In this document: in pieces, positions 15,962-25,695 of the stretch | Layout: every line of letters starts with the position of its first letter | How positions within the stretch are numbered: position 1 is the first letter of the stretch | Assembly: GCA_963792445.1 (NCBI GenBank) | Contig: CAWBWO010000017.1 | Coordinates: 62,001-126,000, forward strand | Direction of reading: 5' to 3' | Length of the DNA: 64,000 nt | From: Rummeliibacillus sp963792445 | GTDB taxonomy: Bacteria > Bacillota > Bacilli > Bacillales_A > Planococcaceae | Made by a program: the position numbers and the translations under genes | Notes under the pieces: generated by a model | What the model was told of the DNA's origin: nothing | Seen by the model: the letters and a program-made list of their open reading frames with translations, nothing else | Databases searched by the model: none

Positions 15962-17868
15962 TATGCTTTTAAACCTGCTTGCTTTTTGGAATTTTCGGCT
16001 ACTAATTTCTCAATGCGTTTAACTGCTTCCTCATCTGTAATTTTTAAATCACGAAGCAATAAATCAACACTTCCATGTTCTACAAATTCATCCGGAATTC
16101 CCATTCGTTCGATTAAATCAGTTGAATAGTGATGGTCATTTGCAAATTCTAAAACTGCACTACCAAAACCACCTTCAAGCATCGCTTCTTCAATCGTTAA
16201 AATTGGTTTACCGCTTTGCATTAATCGAATTAGCATATTCTCATCCATTGGTTTGATGAAACGTGCGTTGATGATTTCTACTTGAATACCTTTAACTGAA
16301 AGAATTTCAGCTGCTGCTTCAGCCAAAGGAATCGTTGTACCAAATGTAAGAATTGCTGCATCTTTTCCTTCACGCAGTACTTCCCATGAACCAATTGGAA
16401 TTGCATGTAATTCCTTATCCATTGGTACACCTAAACCATTACCACGAGGATATCGAAGTGCAATTGGGCCATCTTCATAATCTAATGCTGTTTTTACCAG
16501 ATGTTGACCTTCGTTTTCGTCCTTTGGCATCATGATGACGATATTCGGCATATGACGTAAGAATGCAATATCAAATACGCCTTGGTGCGTCTCTCCATCT
16601 GCACCAACAAGACCTGCACGGTCAATGCCAATAAAGACATTTAAATTTTGGCGACAAATATCATGCAACATTTGATCGTATGCGCGCTGTAAAAACGTTG
16701 AGTAAATCGCTAAAAACGGTTTTGTACCTGCTGCAGCAAGACCCGCTGCCATTGTTGTGGCATGTTGTTCAGCAATCCCTACATCAAAGAAGCGATTTGG
16801 AAATTCTTTTGCAAAGCCTTCTAATTTTGATCCTACTGGCATTGCTGGTGTAATCGTGACAACTCGGTCATCCTCTCTTGCAATACGTGTAACCGTATCT
16901 GCAATTAGTTTTGACCATCCCGGTGCATTTGTATTTGATTTTACAAAATCACCTGTCTCAATTTTATAAGGGCCTGTGCCATGCCAAGTACCGATCGTAT
17001 CATTTTCAGCTGGTAAATACCCTTTACCTTTTTTCGTAATGACATGAATAATTACTGGTCCTTGCATTTTTTTTGCATTTTGTAATGTTGCTTCTAGCGT
17101 TTCAAAATTATGACCATCAATTGGTCCAAGATATGTGAAACCTAGTTCTTCAAAGAATACTCCTGAAACAAGTAAGTATTTTAGACTGTCTTTTACTCGT
17201 TCAGCTGTGGAAGCTAATTTTCCTCCTACTGCTGGGATTTTCTTTAAAAGCATTTCTAAATCGTCTTTTGCCTTGTTATATTGGCTTGCTGTGCGAAGGC
17301 GACCTAATATATTATGCAAAGCACCAACATTCGGTGCGATTGACATTTCATTATCATTTAATATCACGATCATATTCGTTTTTTCATGACCAATATGATT
17401 TAGCGCTTCAAGTGCCATACCACCAGTTAAAGCACCATCGCCGATGATTGGAACAACATAATGATGTTCACCTTTTACATCTCGTGCAGTTGCCATACCC
17501 ATCGCAGCTGATAGTGATGTGGAACTATGACCTGTTTCCCAAACATCGTGTTCACTTTCTATTCTTTTAGGGAAACCACAAAGTCCTTTATATTGTCGAA
17601 GTGTATCAAAATCCTTTGCACGTCCTGTTAAAATTTTATGGACATATGCTTGATGTCCTACATCAAATAATAATTTATCTTCAGGGCTTTTAAATGCACG
17701 ATGCAATGCGATTGTCAGTTCAACAACTCCTAAGTTAGGTCCGATATGGCCACCTGTTTTTGAGCATTTTTCGATTAAAAATCTTCTTATATCGTAGCTC
17801 AGATCATAAAGTTGTTTTGTATTAAGTTCTTTCAAAAAGGATGGACTAGATATGTTGTTTAAATCCAT
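15961..17868 (-). CDS. dxs: 1-deoxy-D-xylulose-5-phosphate synthase
   Basis: About 635 residues. A thiamine-diphosphate enzyme that condenses pyruvate and glyceraldehyde-3-phosphate, the first step of the MEP isoprenoid pathway. The cofactor motif GDGALTGGMALEALN is near residue 150, with GGHIGPNLGVVELT near 40 and FDVGIAEQHATTMAAG near 370. I start at MDLNNISSPSFL, matching relatives; an ATG two codons upstream is equally possible after AAAGGTG. Longer in-frame starts upstream lack support. It is part of the tlyA–dxs–ispA–xseB–xseA run, and ispG of the same pathway is also in the window. Confidence 0.97.
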   Translation of the reverse strand: MDLNNISSPSFLKELNTKQLYDLSYDIRRFLIEKCSKTGGHIGPNLGVVELTIALHRAFKSPEDKLLFDVGHQAYVHKILTGRAKDFDTLRQYKGLCGFPKRIESEHDVWETGHSSTSLSAAMGMATARDVKGEHHYVVPIIGDGALTGGMALEALNHIGHEKTNMIVILNDNEMSIAPNVGALHNILGRLRTASQYNKAKDDLEMLLKKIPAVGGKLASTAERVKDSLKYLLVSGVFFEELGFTYLGPIDGHNFETLEATLQNAKKMQGPVIIHVITKKGKGYLPAENDTIGTWHGTGPYKIETGDFVKSNTNAPGWSKLIADTVTRIAREDDRVVTITPAMPVGSKLEGFAKEFPNRFFDVGIAEQHATTMAAGLAAAGTKPFLAIYSTFLQRAYDQMLHDICRQNLNVFIGIDRAGLVGADGETHQGVFDIAFLRHMPNIVIMMPKDENEGQHLVKTALDYEDGPIALRYPRGNGLGVPMDKELHAIPIGSWEVLREGKDAAILTFGTTIPLAEAAAEILSVKGIQVEIINARFIKPMDENMLIRLMQSGKPILTIEEAMLEGGFGSAVLEFANDHHYSTDLIERMGIPDEFVEHGSVDLLLRDLKITDEEAVKRIEKLVAENSKKQAGLKA

Positions 17869-17960
17869 CGCCATCACACACCTTTTCATTATAGATTCAT
17901 CGCACAATGTTTTTTACTATTATAACAGTGTTAAACAATTGCACAAAATTTAATGTGCTG

Positions 17961-18845
17961 TTATTTGTTACGATGAACAATATATTCAGCAAACTCTTTT
18001 AATAATTTACTTTCAGATGGCAACTTTTCTAATGCTTCAATGGCTTTGTTGTAGTGTGCATGTAGTTTTTCTTTTGCACCATCTAATGTCAATAATGCAG
18101 GATATGTGCTCTTATCACTAGCAATATCTTTTCCTGCGGTTTTACCAAGTTCTTCACTTGTTCCTTCAATATCAAGAATGTCGTCTTTTATTTGGAAACA
18201 TAGACCGATATGGTGTCCATATTCAACTAAGATTTCCTTTTCTTCTGAAGAAGCACCTGCTAAAATTGCTCCTGCTTCAACACTGAATCGAAGGATTGCT
18301 CCAGTTTTATTGATATGAACGTTTTCAAGTTCAGCAAGTGTCAATTGTTTTGTTTCACCCTCGATATCTAGGATTTGACCACCTACCATACCTTCAGCTC
18401 CAGCTGCTACACTTAATTTATCGATAAGTTCTAAACGTTTTTCTACGTCAACTTGTTGCATACGAGCTAGTATACCAAAAGCTAATGTATTCAGTGCATC
18501 ACCTGCTAATGTGGCAAATGCGTCGCCAAATACTTTATGGTTCGTCAATTTTCCTCTACGATAATCATCATTATCCATACTTGGTAGATCATCGTGAATC
18601 AATGAGTAGGTATGAATCATTTCAATGACAGCACCTACAGTGTAAGCTGCATCATTTTTTACATTGAAATGATCCATAACAGCTAATACAAATAGCGGAC
18701 GAACTCTTTTTCCACCTGCATTGAGTGAATAAAGCATTGCTTCTTTTAATATATCGGGTGCTGTAATTTCATTTACAAGATCATTCAATCGTTTTTCAAC
18801 AACAGGAATGTTGTCATTCATAAATCCTTTCAATTGTTGCATCAT
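17961..18845 (-). CDS. ispA: Farnesyl diphosphate synthase
   Basis: A 294-residue trans-prenyl transferase making farnesyl diphosphate from isopentenyl and dimethylallyl diphosphates. The first aspartate-rich motif DDLPSMDND and the second motif DDILD (about residue 219) are both intact. Its start overlaps the xseB stop by four bases. It is next to dxs in the isoprenoid block. Confidence 0.96.
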   Translation of the reverse strand: MMQQLKGFMNDNIPVVEKRLNDLVNEITAPDILKEAMLYSLNAGGKRVRPLFVLAVMDHFNVKNDAAYTVGAVIEMIHTYSLIHDDLPSMDNDDYRRGKLTNHKVFGDAFATLAGDALNTLAFGILARMQQVDVEKRLELIDKLSVAAGAEGMVGGQILDIEGETKQLTLAELENVHINKTGAILRFSVEAGAILAGASSEEKEILVEYGHHIGLCFQIKDDILDIEGTSEELGKTAGKDIASDKSTYPALLTLDGAKEKLHAHYNKAIEALEKLPSESKLLKEFAEYIVHRNK

Positions 18846-19084
18846 TTAGTTGGTCCCTCTTCTCCATCCTGTCCAAACGGTTGTTCATTCCCGTTTTCAT
18901 CCATAACTGAGACAAGCTGATCTTCTGCTTTTGTCAGTTGTTCATGGCAATACTTGGATAGTTTCATGCCTTTTTTATACAATTCAATTGCATCTTCTAA
19001 TGGAACTTCGCCTTGCTCTAATTGTTGAACAATTTCTTCAAGTTCATTGATTGATGTAGCAAAAGTTTGTTTTTGACTTGTCAT
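18842..19084 (-). CDS. xseB: Exodeoxyribonuclease VII small subunit
   Basis: An 80-residue helical protein beginning with TFATSINELEEIVQQLEQGEVPLEDAIELYKKG, the family signature. It assembles with XseA into the single-strand nuclease exonuclease VII. Three bases separate it from xseA and it overlaps ispA. Confidence 0.96.
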   Translation of the reverse strand: MTSQKQTFATSINELEEIVQQLEQGEVPLEDAIELYKKGMKLSKYCHEQLTKAEDQLVSVMDENGNEQPFGQDGEEGPTK

Positions 19085-19087
19085 CTA

Positions 19088-20443
19088 TTATACTCCTTTA
19101 TCTTCCATAGTTATCGAAGTAATGGTAGCGGTAGCTTTGCCATCCTGTAGACGAAACTCGACTTCATCTTGTTCTTTTATATCTTTAATCGATTTAATTA
19201 CTTTCCCATCATGATAAGTAAGACTATATCCGCGCGTCATGATCGATAATGGGTTTAACACTTCTAAAGTTCTTATAACTGAATCAAATTCTTTTTTCTT
19301 TTGGTTAACCAATTGAAAAACTGCTTTTTTAAGTAAATTTTCTATATTGTCAACGCGTGTCTTTTCGATACGAATTTGCATGATTGGTGAACGTAGCTGC
19401 AATCTATGATCAATTCTATTTACTTGTTGTAATTTGACATTTAAGTAATTCGCAATACTTTGATGTAATTGCTGGTCAATTCTCGTTACATGCTCGATAA
19501 AAGGTCTAAAAAGTCTTTCAGGATAAGCTAATGGATATGATTTTTGTAAGCGCTCTAACTTTGCTCTCTCATGCTGTATTCGACCTTGTGTTAACTGGAA
19601 CAGTTGAGATTTTCGTGTCAGTAAATATTTTACTAAGTCTTCGCTACTTGGTACTGCTCTTTTTGCAGCAGCAGTAGGCGTTGCAGCACGTACATCTGCT
19701 ACTAAGTCAGCTATTGTTGTATCGGTTTCATGGCCAACACCACTAATTACAGGTAAGGTACTTTCAAAAATTGCTCTAGCTACGATTTCTTCATTGAAAG
19801 CCCATAAATCTTCAATTGAACCTCCGCCTCGCGCAACGATTAGAGTATCAATACCTGGCGTATTATTCGCCTGATTAATTGCTTTAACGATACTTTTCGC
19901 AGCATATTCTCCTTGAACAAGTGCTGGAAAAATCACGATATCACACAATTTATAATGTTGTTTAATAGTTGTGCAAATATCTCGGATTGCTGCACCTGTA
20001 GTTGCGGTTACAACAGCCACTCTCTTTGGAAAAGTCGGAATAGGCTTTTTATATTGATCTGCAAAAAGGCCTTCTTTTTGGAGTTTCTCTTTCAATTGTT
20101 CAAAGGCTAAATATAAACTTCCTAGTCCATCCGGTTCCATCGATTGCGCATAAAGTTGATATTGACCTCCGCCTTCATAAACATTGACATCACCTTTTAT
20201 GAGCACTTTCATACCGCTTTCAGGTTTGAATTTTAAGTTTTTTGCGCTAGAGGCGAACATCACTGCTTTAATTTGCGTTTTTTCGTCTTTCAAGGTGAAA
20301 TAAATATGACCTGAACTTATATGATGTTTAACATTTGATAGCTCACCCTTAACATATACGTTTCTAAGGTGAGGGTCTGCATCAAATTTTTTTTTAATAT
20401 ATTTGGTTAAGGCTTGGACTGTTAAATAAGGTGTGCTTGTCAA
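19088..20443 (-). CDS. xseA: Exodeoxyribonuclease VII large subunit
   Basis: A 451-residue protein with an N-terminal OB-fold (about 5–100) and the catalytic domain with ARGGGSIEDLWAFNEE and SGVGHETDTTIADLVADVRAATPTAAA split across about 200–265. Coiled-coil segments follow before a C-terminal β-rich tail. It degrades single-stranded DNA with XseB. Domain order and length are normal. Confidence 0.97.
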   Translation of the reverse strand: MTSTPYLTVQALTKYIKKKFDADPHLRNVYVKGELSNVKHHISSGHIYFTLKDEKTQIKAVMFASSAKNLKFKPESGMKVLIKGDVNVYEGGGQYQLYAQSMEPDGLGSLYLAFEQLKEKLQKEGLFADQYKKPIPTFPKRVAVVTATTGAAIRDICTTIKQHYKLCDIVIFPALVQGEYAAKSIVKAINQANNTPGIDTLIVARGGGSIEDLWAFNEEIVARAIFESTLPVISGVGHETDTTIADLVADVRAATPTAAAKRAVPSSEDLVKYLLTRKSQLFQLTQGRIQHERAKLERLQKSYPLAYPERLFRPFIEHVTRIDQQLHQSIANYLNVKLQQVNRIDHRLQLRSPIMQIRIEKTRVDNIENLLKKAVFQLVNQKKKEFDSVIRTLEVLNPLSIMTRGYSLTYHDGKVIKSIKDIKEQDEVEFRLQDGKATATITSITMEDKGV

Positions 20444-20502
20444 CGATCTTCAAACTCCTTATCTATAAGAGTGCTAATTTGGATATTAACCTGTACTCCA
20501 TT

Positions 20503-20537
20503 TAAATAGGGCTGTCTTTCGCTAGAAAAACAGCCCA
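20503..20537 (-). terminator. Possible terminator of folD
   Basis: GGGCTGT / ACAGCCC hairpin with a 14-base loop, followed by an A/T-rich but not strictly T-rich tail on the minus strand. Confidence 0.5.
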
Positions 20538-20574
20538 TGACGTTACTATTTTACCTGTTTTGTGTTCATTTGTC

Positions 20575-21426
20575 TTATGAAAGCTTTTTTTTAGCTGATT
20601 GCAATGTATTGAATAATAGCATTGTAATTGTCATAGGACCAACGCCACCAGGTACTGGTGTGATTGCTGAAACTTTATCGATCACTGCATCGAAATCTAC
20701 GTCTCCACAAAGTTTGCCGTTTTCATCACGGTCCATGCCGACGTCTATGACTACAGCTCCTTCTTTAACATGCTCAGCACCAATCATTTTTGCACGACCT
20801 GTTGCAACTACTAAAATATCTGCTTGTTTTGTAATTGCTTTTAAATCAGGTGTTTTTGAATGACAATATGTAACTGTTGCGTCGCTTTGTAGGAGTAGTT
20901 GTCCCATCGGTACACCCACGATATGACTGCGGCCAATTACAACTGCATGTTTACCTGCAACTTCAACATTCGCGTGTTCCAATAATTTCATGACGCCAAA
21001 TGGTGTGCAAGGTAAGAATGTTTCCTGACCTAATAACATTTTACCAACACTAATTGGATGGAATCCATCGACATCTTTTTCCGGAGAGATCGTAGCAATT
21101 ACTTTTTGTTCATCGATGTGTTTTGGAAGAGGTAATTGAACTAAAATACCATCGATTGTTGGATTTGAATTTAACTGTTCAATTTGTTGTAACAAAGCTT
21201 CTTCTGTGACTTCTGCTGGTAACTTAATTAGTTCTGAGTAGATTCCCATTTGTTCACATGACTTTTGTTTATTTCTTACATAAGTTTGTGATGCTGGGTC
21301 GTCACCTACTAAAATAACTGTTAGACCTGGAGTAATACCTTTTTCTTTTAAAGCATTCACTTCTTGTTGAATGGATTGTCGAATTGTATTGCCAATTTCT
21401 TTACCGTTAATTAGTTTGCCTGACAT
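20575..21426 (-). CDS. folD: Methylenetetrahydrofolate dehydrogenase / cyclohydrolase
   Basis: A 283-residue bifunctional enzyme of one-carbon metabolism. It interconverts 5,10-methylene- and 10-formyl-tetrahydrofolate with NADP. The catalytic Lys region YVRNKQKSCEQMG is near residue 55, DGILVQLPLPKHI near 115, the NADP site VIGRSHIVGVPM near 163, and TPVPGGVGPMT near 260. It lies 37 bases downstream of nusB and works upstream of the glycine-cleavage and formyl-THF enzymes also encoded in the window. Confidence 0.97.
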   Translation of the reverse strand: MSGKLINGKEIGNTIRQSIQQEVNALKEKGITPGLTVILVGDDPASQTYVRNKQKSCEQMGIYSELIKLPAEVTEEALLQQIEQLNSNPTIDGILVQLPLPKHIDEQKVIATISPEKDVDGFHPISVGKMLLGQETFLPCTPFGVMKLLEHANVEVAGKHAVVIGRSHIVGVPMGQLLLQSDATVTYCHSKTPDLKAITKQADILVVATGRAKMIGAEHVKEGAVVIDVGMDRDENGKLCGDVDFDAVIDKVSAITPVPGGVGPMTITMLLFNTLQSAKKKLS

Positions 21427-21463
21427 GTTGTTAACACTCCCAATTTCAGCTTTTGTTATTTAA

Positions 21464-21838
21464 TTATGCGAATTTAGATAATACACCATTAACAAATTTA
21501 CTTGATTTTTCATCGCCAAATGTTTTACTTAGCTCAATCGCTTCATTTATAACAACACTTTTAGGTGTTTCAGGTGTATACATCAATTCATAAGCCGCTA
21601 AGCGTAAAATAGTACGTTCAATTTTAGCTAAACGTTCAAATGACCAGTTTTCCAATTTAACTGTCAATGCAGCATCGATTTCTTGTTGATGTTGAACCGT
21701 TCCTGATACTAATTTTTCATAGAAATCGTTCGTTTGTTCTTCCATCACATGTTCCATTGCTTCTTGTATTGTTAATTCTGTATTTTCTAGTTGAAAAAGT
21801 GTTTGTAACGCTTTTTCGCGCGCTTCTCGTCGCTTCAT
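21464..21838 (-). CDS. nusB: Transcription antitermination factor NusB
   Basis: A 124-residue all-helical RNA-binding protein, starting MKRREAREKALQTLFQLE with the typical basic N-terminus and containing SVVINEAIELSKTFGDEKSSKFVNGVL near the end. It joins NusE on boxA RNA in rRNA antitermination. Start has a good GGAGC ribosome-binding site. It is separated from the Asp23-family gene by a terminator, so it likely heads a nusB-folD unit. Confidence 0.95.
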   Translation of the reverse strand: MKRREAREKALQTLFQLENTELTIQEAMEHVMEEQTNDFYEKLVSGTVQHQQEIDAALTVKLENWSFERLAKIERTILRLAAYELMYTPETPKSVVINEAIELSKTFGDEKSSKFVNGVLSKFA

Positions 21839-22087
21839 ATTTATTTGTGCTCCTTTATACTACTACATTGGGACATTGCATGACTGCTACATGTTGTAAA
21901 ATAGCTAAATCCGACATAAGAGACCCAGTATGTGAAGTGTTTCAATTGTTTACAATTAGCTCTATTTTATCACAAAAAACAATTCACCGCATGGTTTTAT
22001 GTCAATATCAGCAATATCTAATCGAATTCTGTCGATGCACCTCCATAGTTTCAAATGCACTTTCTAAAATACCATACAATTCAATAA
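21839..22087. other. Intergenic region upstream of nusB
   Basis: About 250 bases without a credible gene. A GATAAAATAG string on the minus strand (near 21966) resembles a -10 element but has no well-spaced -35. The plus-strand open frame crossing this region overlaps nusB and has no ribosome-binding site, so I do not call it. Confidence 0.4.
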
Positions 22088-22138
22088 AGAAAAAGAGTGC
22101 CTTAATAGTGATTTGGGTCACTTTTAAGACACTCTTTT
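22088..22138 (-). terminator. Terminator of the accB-accC-yqhY unit
   Basis: AAAAGAGTG-C-CTTAA-AGTGA paired with TCACT-TTAAG-CACTCTTTT, a long hairpin with short loop and T-rich end on the minus strand. Confidence 0.85.
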
Positions 22139-22215
22139 AATAATGGTCGTTATAGAATATGTATGTCACAATAAAAAGTTGCTAAATTTGCATACTATTC
22201 CATCCATAAGAGACA

Positions 22216-22623
22216 TTATTCAGTTTTTGCGCTGTTTACTTGGTCAAATAGGATTCCAGTAATATGCACATTCACTTCTTTTGTTAAGTGAGATGTCATA
22301 TTAGCAATTGCTTCTCGGATTTGAGATTGAACTTGTTTAGCGACTTTTGCGACAGATACTCCATATTGTACAAAGCAATATACATCTACGATTAAGCCTT
22401 CTTCGGTCCATTCTGTTTTAATCCCTTTACCATGAACCTTTTTACCAAATTTCTCTACTACACCTGTTGCAAAATTTCCTCTCGTTTTTGCGATTCCTTC
22501 CACTTCAGTTGTAGCAATTCCTGCAATCACTTCAATTACTTCAGGTGCAACCTCAATCTTACCTAATTCGGCCTTTCCTGTTGGCGTGTTTTGAGGTAAA
22601 GATTGTACGACTTTATCAGCCAT
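22216..22623 (-). CDS. yqhY: Asp23/Gls24 family envelope stress response protein
   Basis: A 135-residue member of the Asp23 family. The core starts GKIEVAPEVIEVIAGIATTEVEGIA and continues through VDVYCFVQYGVSVAKVAKQVQSQI. The B. subtilis orthologue sits at the same place after accC and is linked to fatty-acid synthesis by this conserved context. It has no membrane segment. The molecular role is unclear. Confidence 0.9.
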   Translation of the reverse strand: MADKVVQSLPQNTPTGKAELGKIEVAPEVIEVIAGIATTEVEGIAKTRGNFATGVVEKFGKKVHGKGIKTEWTEEGLIVDVYCFVQYGVSVAKVAKQVQSQIREAIANMTSHLTKEVNVHITGILFDQVNSAKTE

Positions 22624-22644
22624 ATAGTTCGACCCTTTCTCGTA

Positions 22645-24002
22645 TTATGAATTCATAACGTCATTTTCTTCTAGGAATTTTGTGTTGAATTTTCCTGATT
22701 TAAATACTTCATGATCCATTAGTTTTTCATGGAAAGGAATTGTTGTTTGAATGCCAGGGCCTTCAACAATAAATTCAGAAAGAGCACGTTTCATTTTTGC
22801 AATTGCTTCTTCACGAGTATCAGCATGTACGATTAGTTTAGCTACCATTGAATCATAGTATGGTGGAATTGAATAACCAGGATACATAGCTGAATCGATA
22901 CGTACGCCAATGCCACCAGGTGCTAAGTAGTTTTCAACTTTACCAGGTGATGGCATAAAGTTTTTAGATGGATTTTCTGCATTGATACGGCATTCAATTG
23001 CCCAACCATTCACTTTCACATCTTCTTGGTTATACACCAATTTCTCACCAGATGCAATTTTCAACTGTTCGCGAACTAGGTCAATACCTGTAATCAGCTT
23101 CAGTAACAGGGTGTTCTACTTGGATACGAGTATTCATCTCCATGAAGTAGAATTTATCTTCTTTATAATCATAGATAAATTCAACAGTACCTGCACCACG
23201 ATAGCCACAAGCTTTAGCTGCTTTAACTGCTGCTTCACCCATTTCTGCACGTCTTTCATCAGATAAGTGCTGGTGATGGAGCTTCTTCAACTAGTTTTTG
23301 CATTCGACGTTGAACAGTACAGTCACGTTCACCTAAATGGATCGTATGTCCAAAGCTATCAGCTAATACTTGAATTTCGCAATGGCGGAAGTCTTCGATG
23401 AATTTTTCTAAGTATACGCCAGGATTACCAAAAGCTGCAGCTGCTTCTTTTTGAGTAATTTGAATACCTTTAATTAATTCTTCTTCAGTGCGTGCAACAC
23501 GAATCCCTTTACCACCACCACCGGCAGTAGCTTTTATAATTACTGGGTAACCGATTTCTTTTGCCACTTCAACTGCTTCATGTTCATCTGCTACAAGGCC
23601 TTTAGAACCTGGAACAGTTGGAACGCCAGCTGCAATCATTGTGTCTTTTGCAATATCTTTGATACCCATGATTTTAATCGCTTCAGAAGTTGGACCGATA
23701 AAAGTAATGCCTGCATCTTCACAAGCCTCAGCGAAGCTAGCGTTTTCAGCTAAGAAACCGTACCCAGGGTGAATTCCATCACAACCTGTTTTTTCAGCAA
23801 CTGTAAGAATTCGGTCGATTTTCAAATAACTATCGCTTGAGAATTTTGAACCGATACAATATGCTTCATCTGCAAGTTGTACATGAAGTGCTTCACGATC
23901 TGCTTCTGAATATACTGCTACAGATTGAATATCTAATTCTTTACATGCACGAATAATACGTACTGCGATTTCGCCACGATTTGCAATCAATACTTTTTTC
24001 AT
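22645..24002 (-). pseudogene. accC: Biotin carboxylase subunit of acetyl-CoA carboxylase, interrupted by two frameshifts
   Basis: The whole AccC protein is present but in three frames. Residues 1–245 run from MKKVLIANRGEIAVRI through the ATP-grasp KATAGGGGKGIRVA to VEEAPSPAL. An extra base near 23265 shifts to SDERRAEMGEAA...MEMNTRIQVEHPVTE. A second extra base near 23097 shifts to ITGIDLVREQLKIASG and on to the natural end. Removing one base at each site restores about 450 residues, the normal length. Biotin carboxylase is essential and all catalytic parts are conserved on both sides, so sequence error is likelier than loss. It carboxylates the biotin on AccB. Confidence 0.9.
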
Positions 24003-24018
24003 ACTAGTATGGCCTCCC

Positions 24019-24528
24019 TTAGATTTCTTTCACTAGGAATAAAGGTTGACCATATTCCACTAATTCGCCGTCTTTTACAAGTACTTCGACAATTTCACCT
24101 TTAACTTCTGCTTCAATTTCATTAAATAGTTTCATTGCTTCTACGATACAAACGATTGATTCTTCCCCTACTTTATCTCCTACTTTAACGAATGCTTCCG
24201 ATTCAGGATTTGGAGCTTGATAGAAAGTACCTACCATTGGTGAAACGATTTTTTGTAAAGATGCATCGTCTACAACTTCAGCTTTTGGTGCAGGTGCTTG
24301 ACTTTCAGCAACAGGTGCAGCTTCAGCTTTAGGTGCTTCTGAGACTTGTACTTGTGGTGCTGGTGTTGTAACCGCTTTAACAACTTGCGCTGGTGCATCA
24401 GTTACAACAGTAGTCGCACCATTCTTTTTAAGTTTCACTTTTGTGTCATCAACTTCATAAACGAATTCATCAATTGAAGAACTATCTATTAATTTGATAA
24501 TTTCGCGAATTTCTTGAATTTTCAACAT
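24019..24528 (-). CDS. accB: Biotin carboxyl carrier protein of acetyl-CoA carboxylase
   Basis: A 169-residue carrier. An N-terminal dimerising region (1–45) is followed by an Ala/Pro/Glu-rich flexible linker (about 50–90), then the biotinyl domain with the biotin-accepting Lys in VEAMKLFNEIEAE near residue 137. It shuttles carboxybiotin from AccC to the carboxyltransferase in the first step of fatty-acid synthesis. It precedes accC by 16 bases. Confidence 0.96.
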   Translation of the reverse strand: MLKIQEIREIIKLIDSSSIDEFVYEVDDTKVKLKKNGATTVVTDAPAQVVKAVTTPAPQVQVSEAPKAEAAPVAESQAPAPKAEVVDDASLQKIVSPMVGTFYQAPNPESEAFVKVGDKVGEESIVCIVEAMKLFNEIEAEVKGEIVEVLVKDGELVEYGQPLFLVKEI

Positions 24529-24643
24529 GCATTACTCCCCTATCTTGTGTGTAGTATAATACATCCTCTATTCTATCTCGTTTGATATAATTTTTAAACA
24601 TATATTTAGAAATAAGCATTATTCAAGAAAATTCGCTCAATTA

Positions 24644-25183
24644 TTAGTTAATTGTTTCAGATTGAAAATCAACTACAATTTGGCCAGAATCATTTAGCTC
24701 TTTTTTGACCATATAAATGATCTCATTTGCCTTTTCTTTTGATAATTCGTTTGCCTGTACTGTAACACGAATTCGATCGTCTTCAGCTTTTACAAATGCA
24801 TCAGGATAGCCTAAAGTTTTGATTAACATTTCTAGCATTGCTTCGTTGGATTCGTTTTTAGTAATCGAATCAATTTGGTCAAACGCATTATTTTTTTCTT
24901 CCGCTGTATATTGAGAAGAAGCAATTTTTTGAGTTAACGTATCTTTTAATTGACTTCTTTCGTTTTGTAATTCCATACGCATTTCTTCAAAAAGATGACT
25001 TTCTGTATTTACTGTAGTTGTTTTATTTGAAATATCACTAATTTTTGTATCTTTTAATGCATTGTCACTGAAAATTGCTAGTCCATTAAATGGTGTCACA
25101 GGGTTTGATAAATAATATACCGAAATAACCGCAGCTAAACTTAGTAATGTTAAAAACCATACTGCTTTCTTTTTTACTCTCAA
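24644..25183 (-). CDS. spoIIIAH: Stage III sporulation protein AH
   Basis: A 179-residue mother-cell protein with one N-terminal transmembrane segment (about 7–26) and an extracellular YscJ/FliF-like ring-building domain in its C-terminal half (AFVKAEDDRIRVTVQANELSKEKANEIIYMVKKEL). In Bacillus it forms the feeding-tube channel with forespore SpoIIQ. It starts at TTG 25183, seven bases after AGGAGG, and overlaps the stop of spoIIIAG. It is somewhat shorter than the B. subtilis protein (about 218). Confidence 0.9.
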   Translation of the reverse strand: MRVKKKAVWFLTLLSLAAVISVYYLSNPVTPFNGLAIFSDNALKDTKISDISNKTTTVNTESHLFEEMRMELQNERSQLKDTLTQKIASSQYTAEEKNNAFDQIDSITKNESNEAMLEMLIKTLGYPDAFVKAEDDRIRVTVQANELSKEKANEIIYMVKKELNDSGQIVVDFQSETIN

Positions 25184-25628
25184 TTTGAATCCTCCTTTTT
25201 CTCCATTGGTCGAACGACAATTCGATGAGTTGGTATTTCTAGCACACTTGATAAAACTGTAACGAGATCATTTTTTACTGTTACTGAATCAGCTCCTTCT
25301 GCCACGACCAAAACGCCCGTCACTTTTTGTTCATTACTTTTTGAATTTGGTTGCCAACTAAAATATTGGCTTAGCGATGATTCATTCTTTTGTGCAACAG
25401 AATCAGGCTGATCATAATAGAAATAAACCATCACTTTCCCTACGCCTTCAATTGAACTAAGAATAGATGTTAACTCTTGATATTGGCCGGTATCGTCTTT
25501 GGAAGAATTAGCTACATCATCCGTTCGGTTTGAAAGGCTCCAAATACCACTAACTAATACCAGTACAACGATTATTCCTGCGATGAGATATTGCGTTTTT
25601 TTAAACTGTAGCGCTTTTCCAAGGACAT
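25180..25628 (-). pseudogene. spoIIIAG: Stage III sporulation protein AG, frameshifted in a homopolymer
   Basis: Reading begins MSLEKRYSLKK at ATG 25628 (or a TTG two codons on) after AAGGAGG and then stops within 20 codons. In the next frame it continues TQYLIAGIIVVLVLVSGIW (the transmembrane segment), a GQYQELTSILSSIEGVGKV stretch and VRPMEKKEDSN to the normal end. The break lies in a run of seven T residues at 25596–25602 (A run on the coding strand). One more base would join both parts into 149 residues. The second-half frame alone has no start codon before the late GTG-ATG at about residue 67. The B. subtilis protein is about 229 residues, so even the repaired gene is short. Confidence 0.82.
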
Positions 25629-25695
25629 CTCCTCCTTCAAAACATTAACAACTAGTACATCCTATGAAGGGAGTAAGTTCAATATGCAAAACAAG

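Noticed and set aside
21667..22140. Plus-strand open frame of 157 codons antisense to nusB
   Set aside because: Overlaps nusB fully in its first part, has no ribosome-binding site, and its translation is low-complexity and resembles no family.
25180..25628. Programmed ribosomal frameshifting in spoIIIAG
   Set aside because: The A-run could support slippage, but frameshifts at unrelated sites in accC, aroQ and gcvPA make sequence error the simpler reading.
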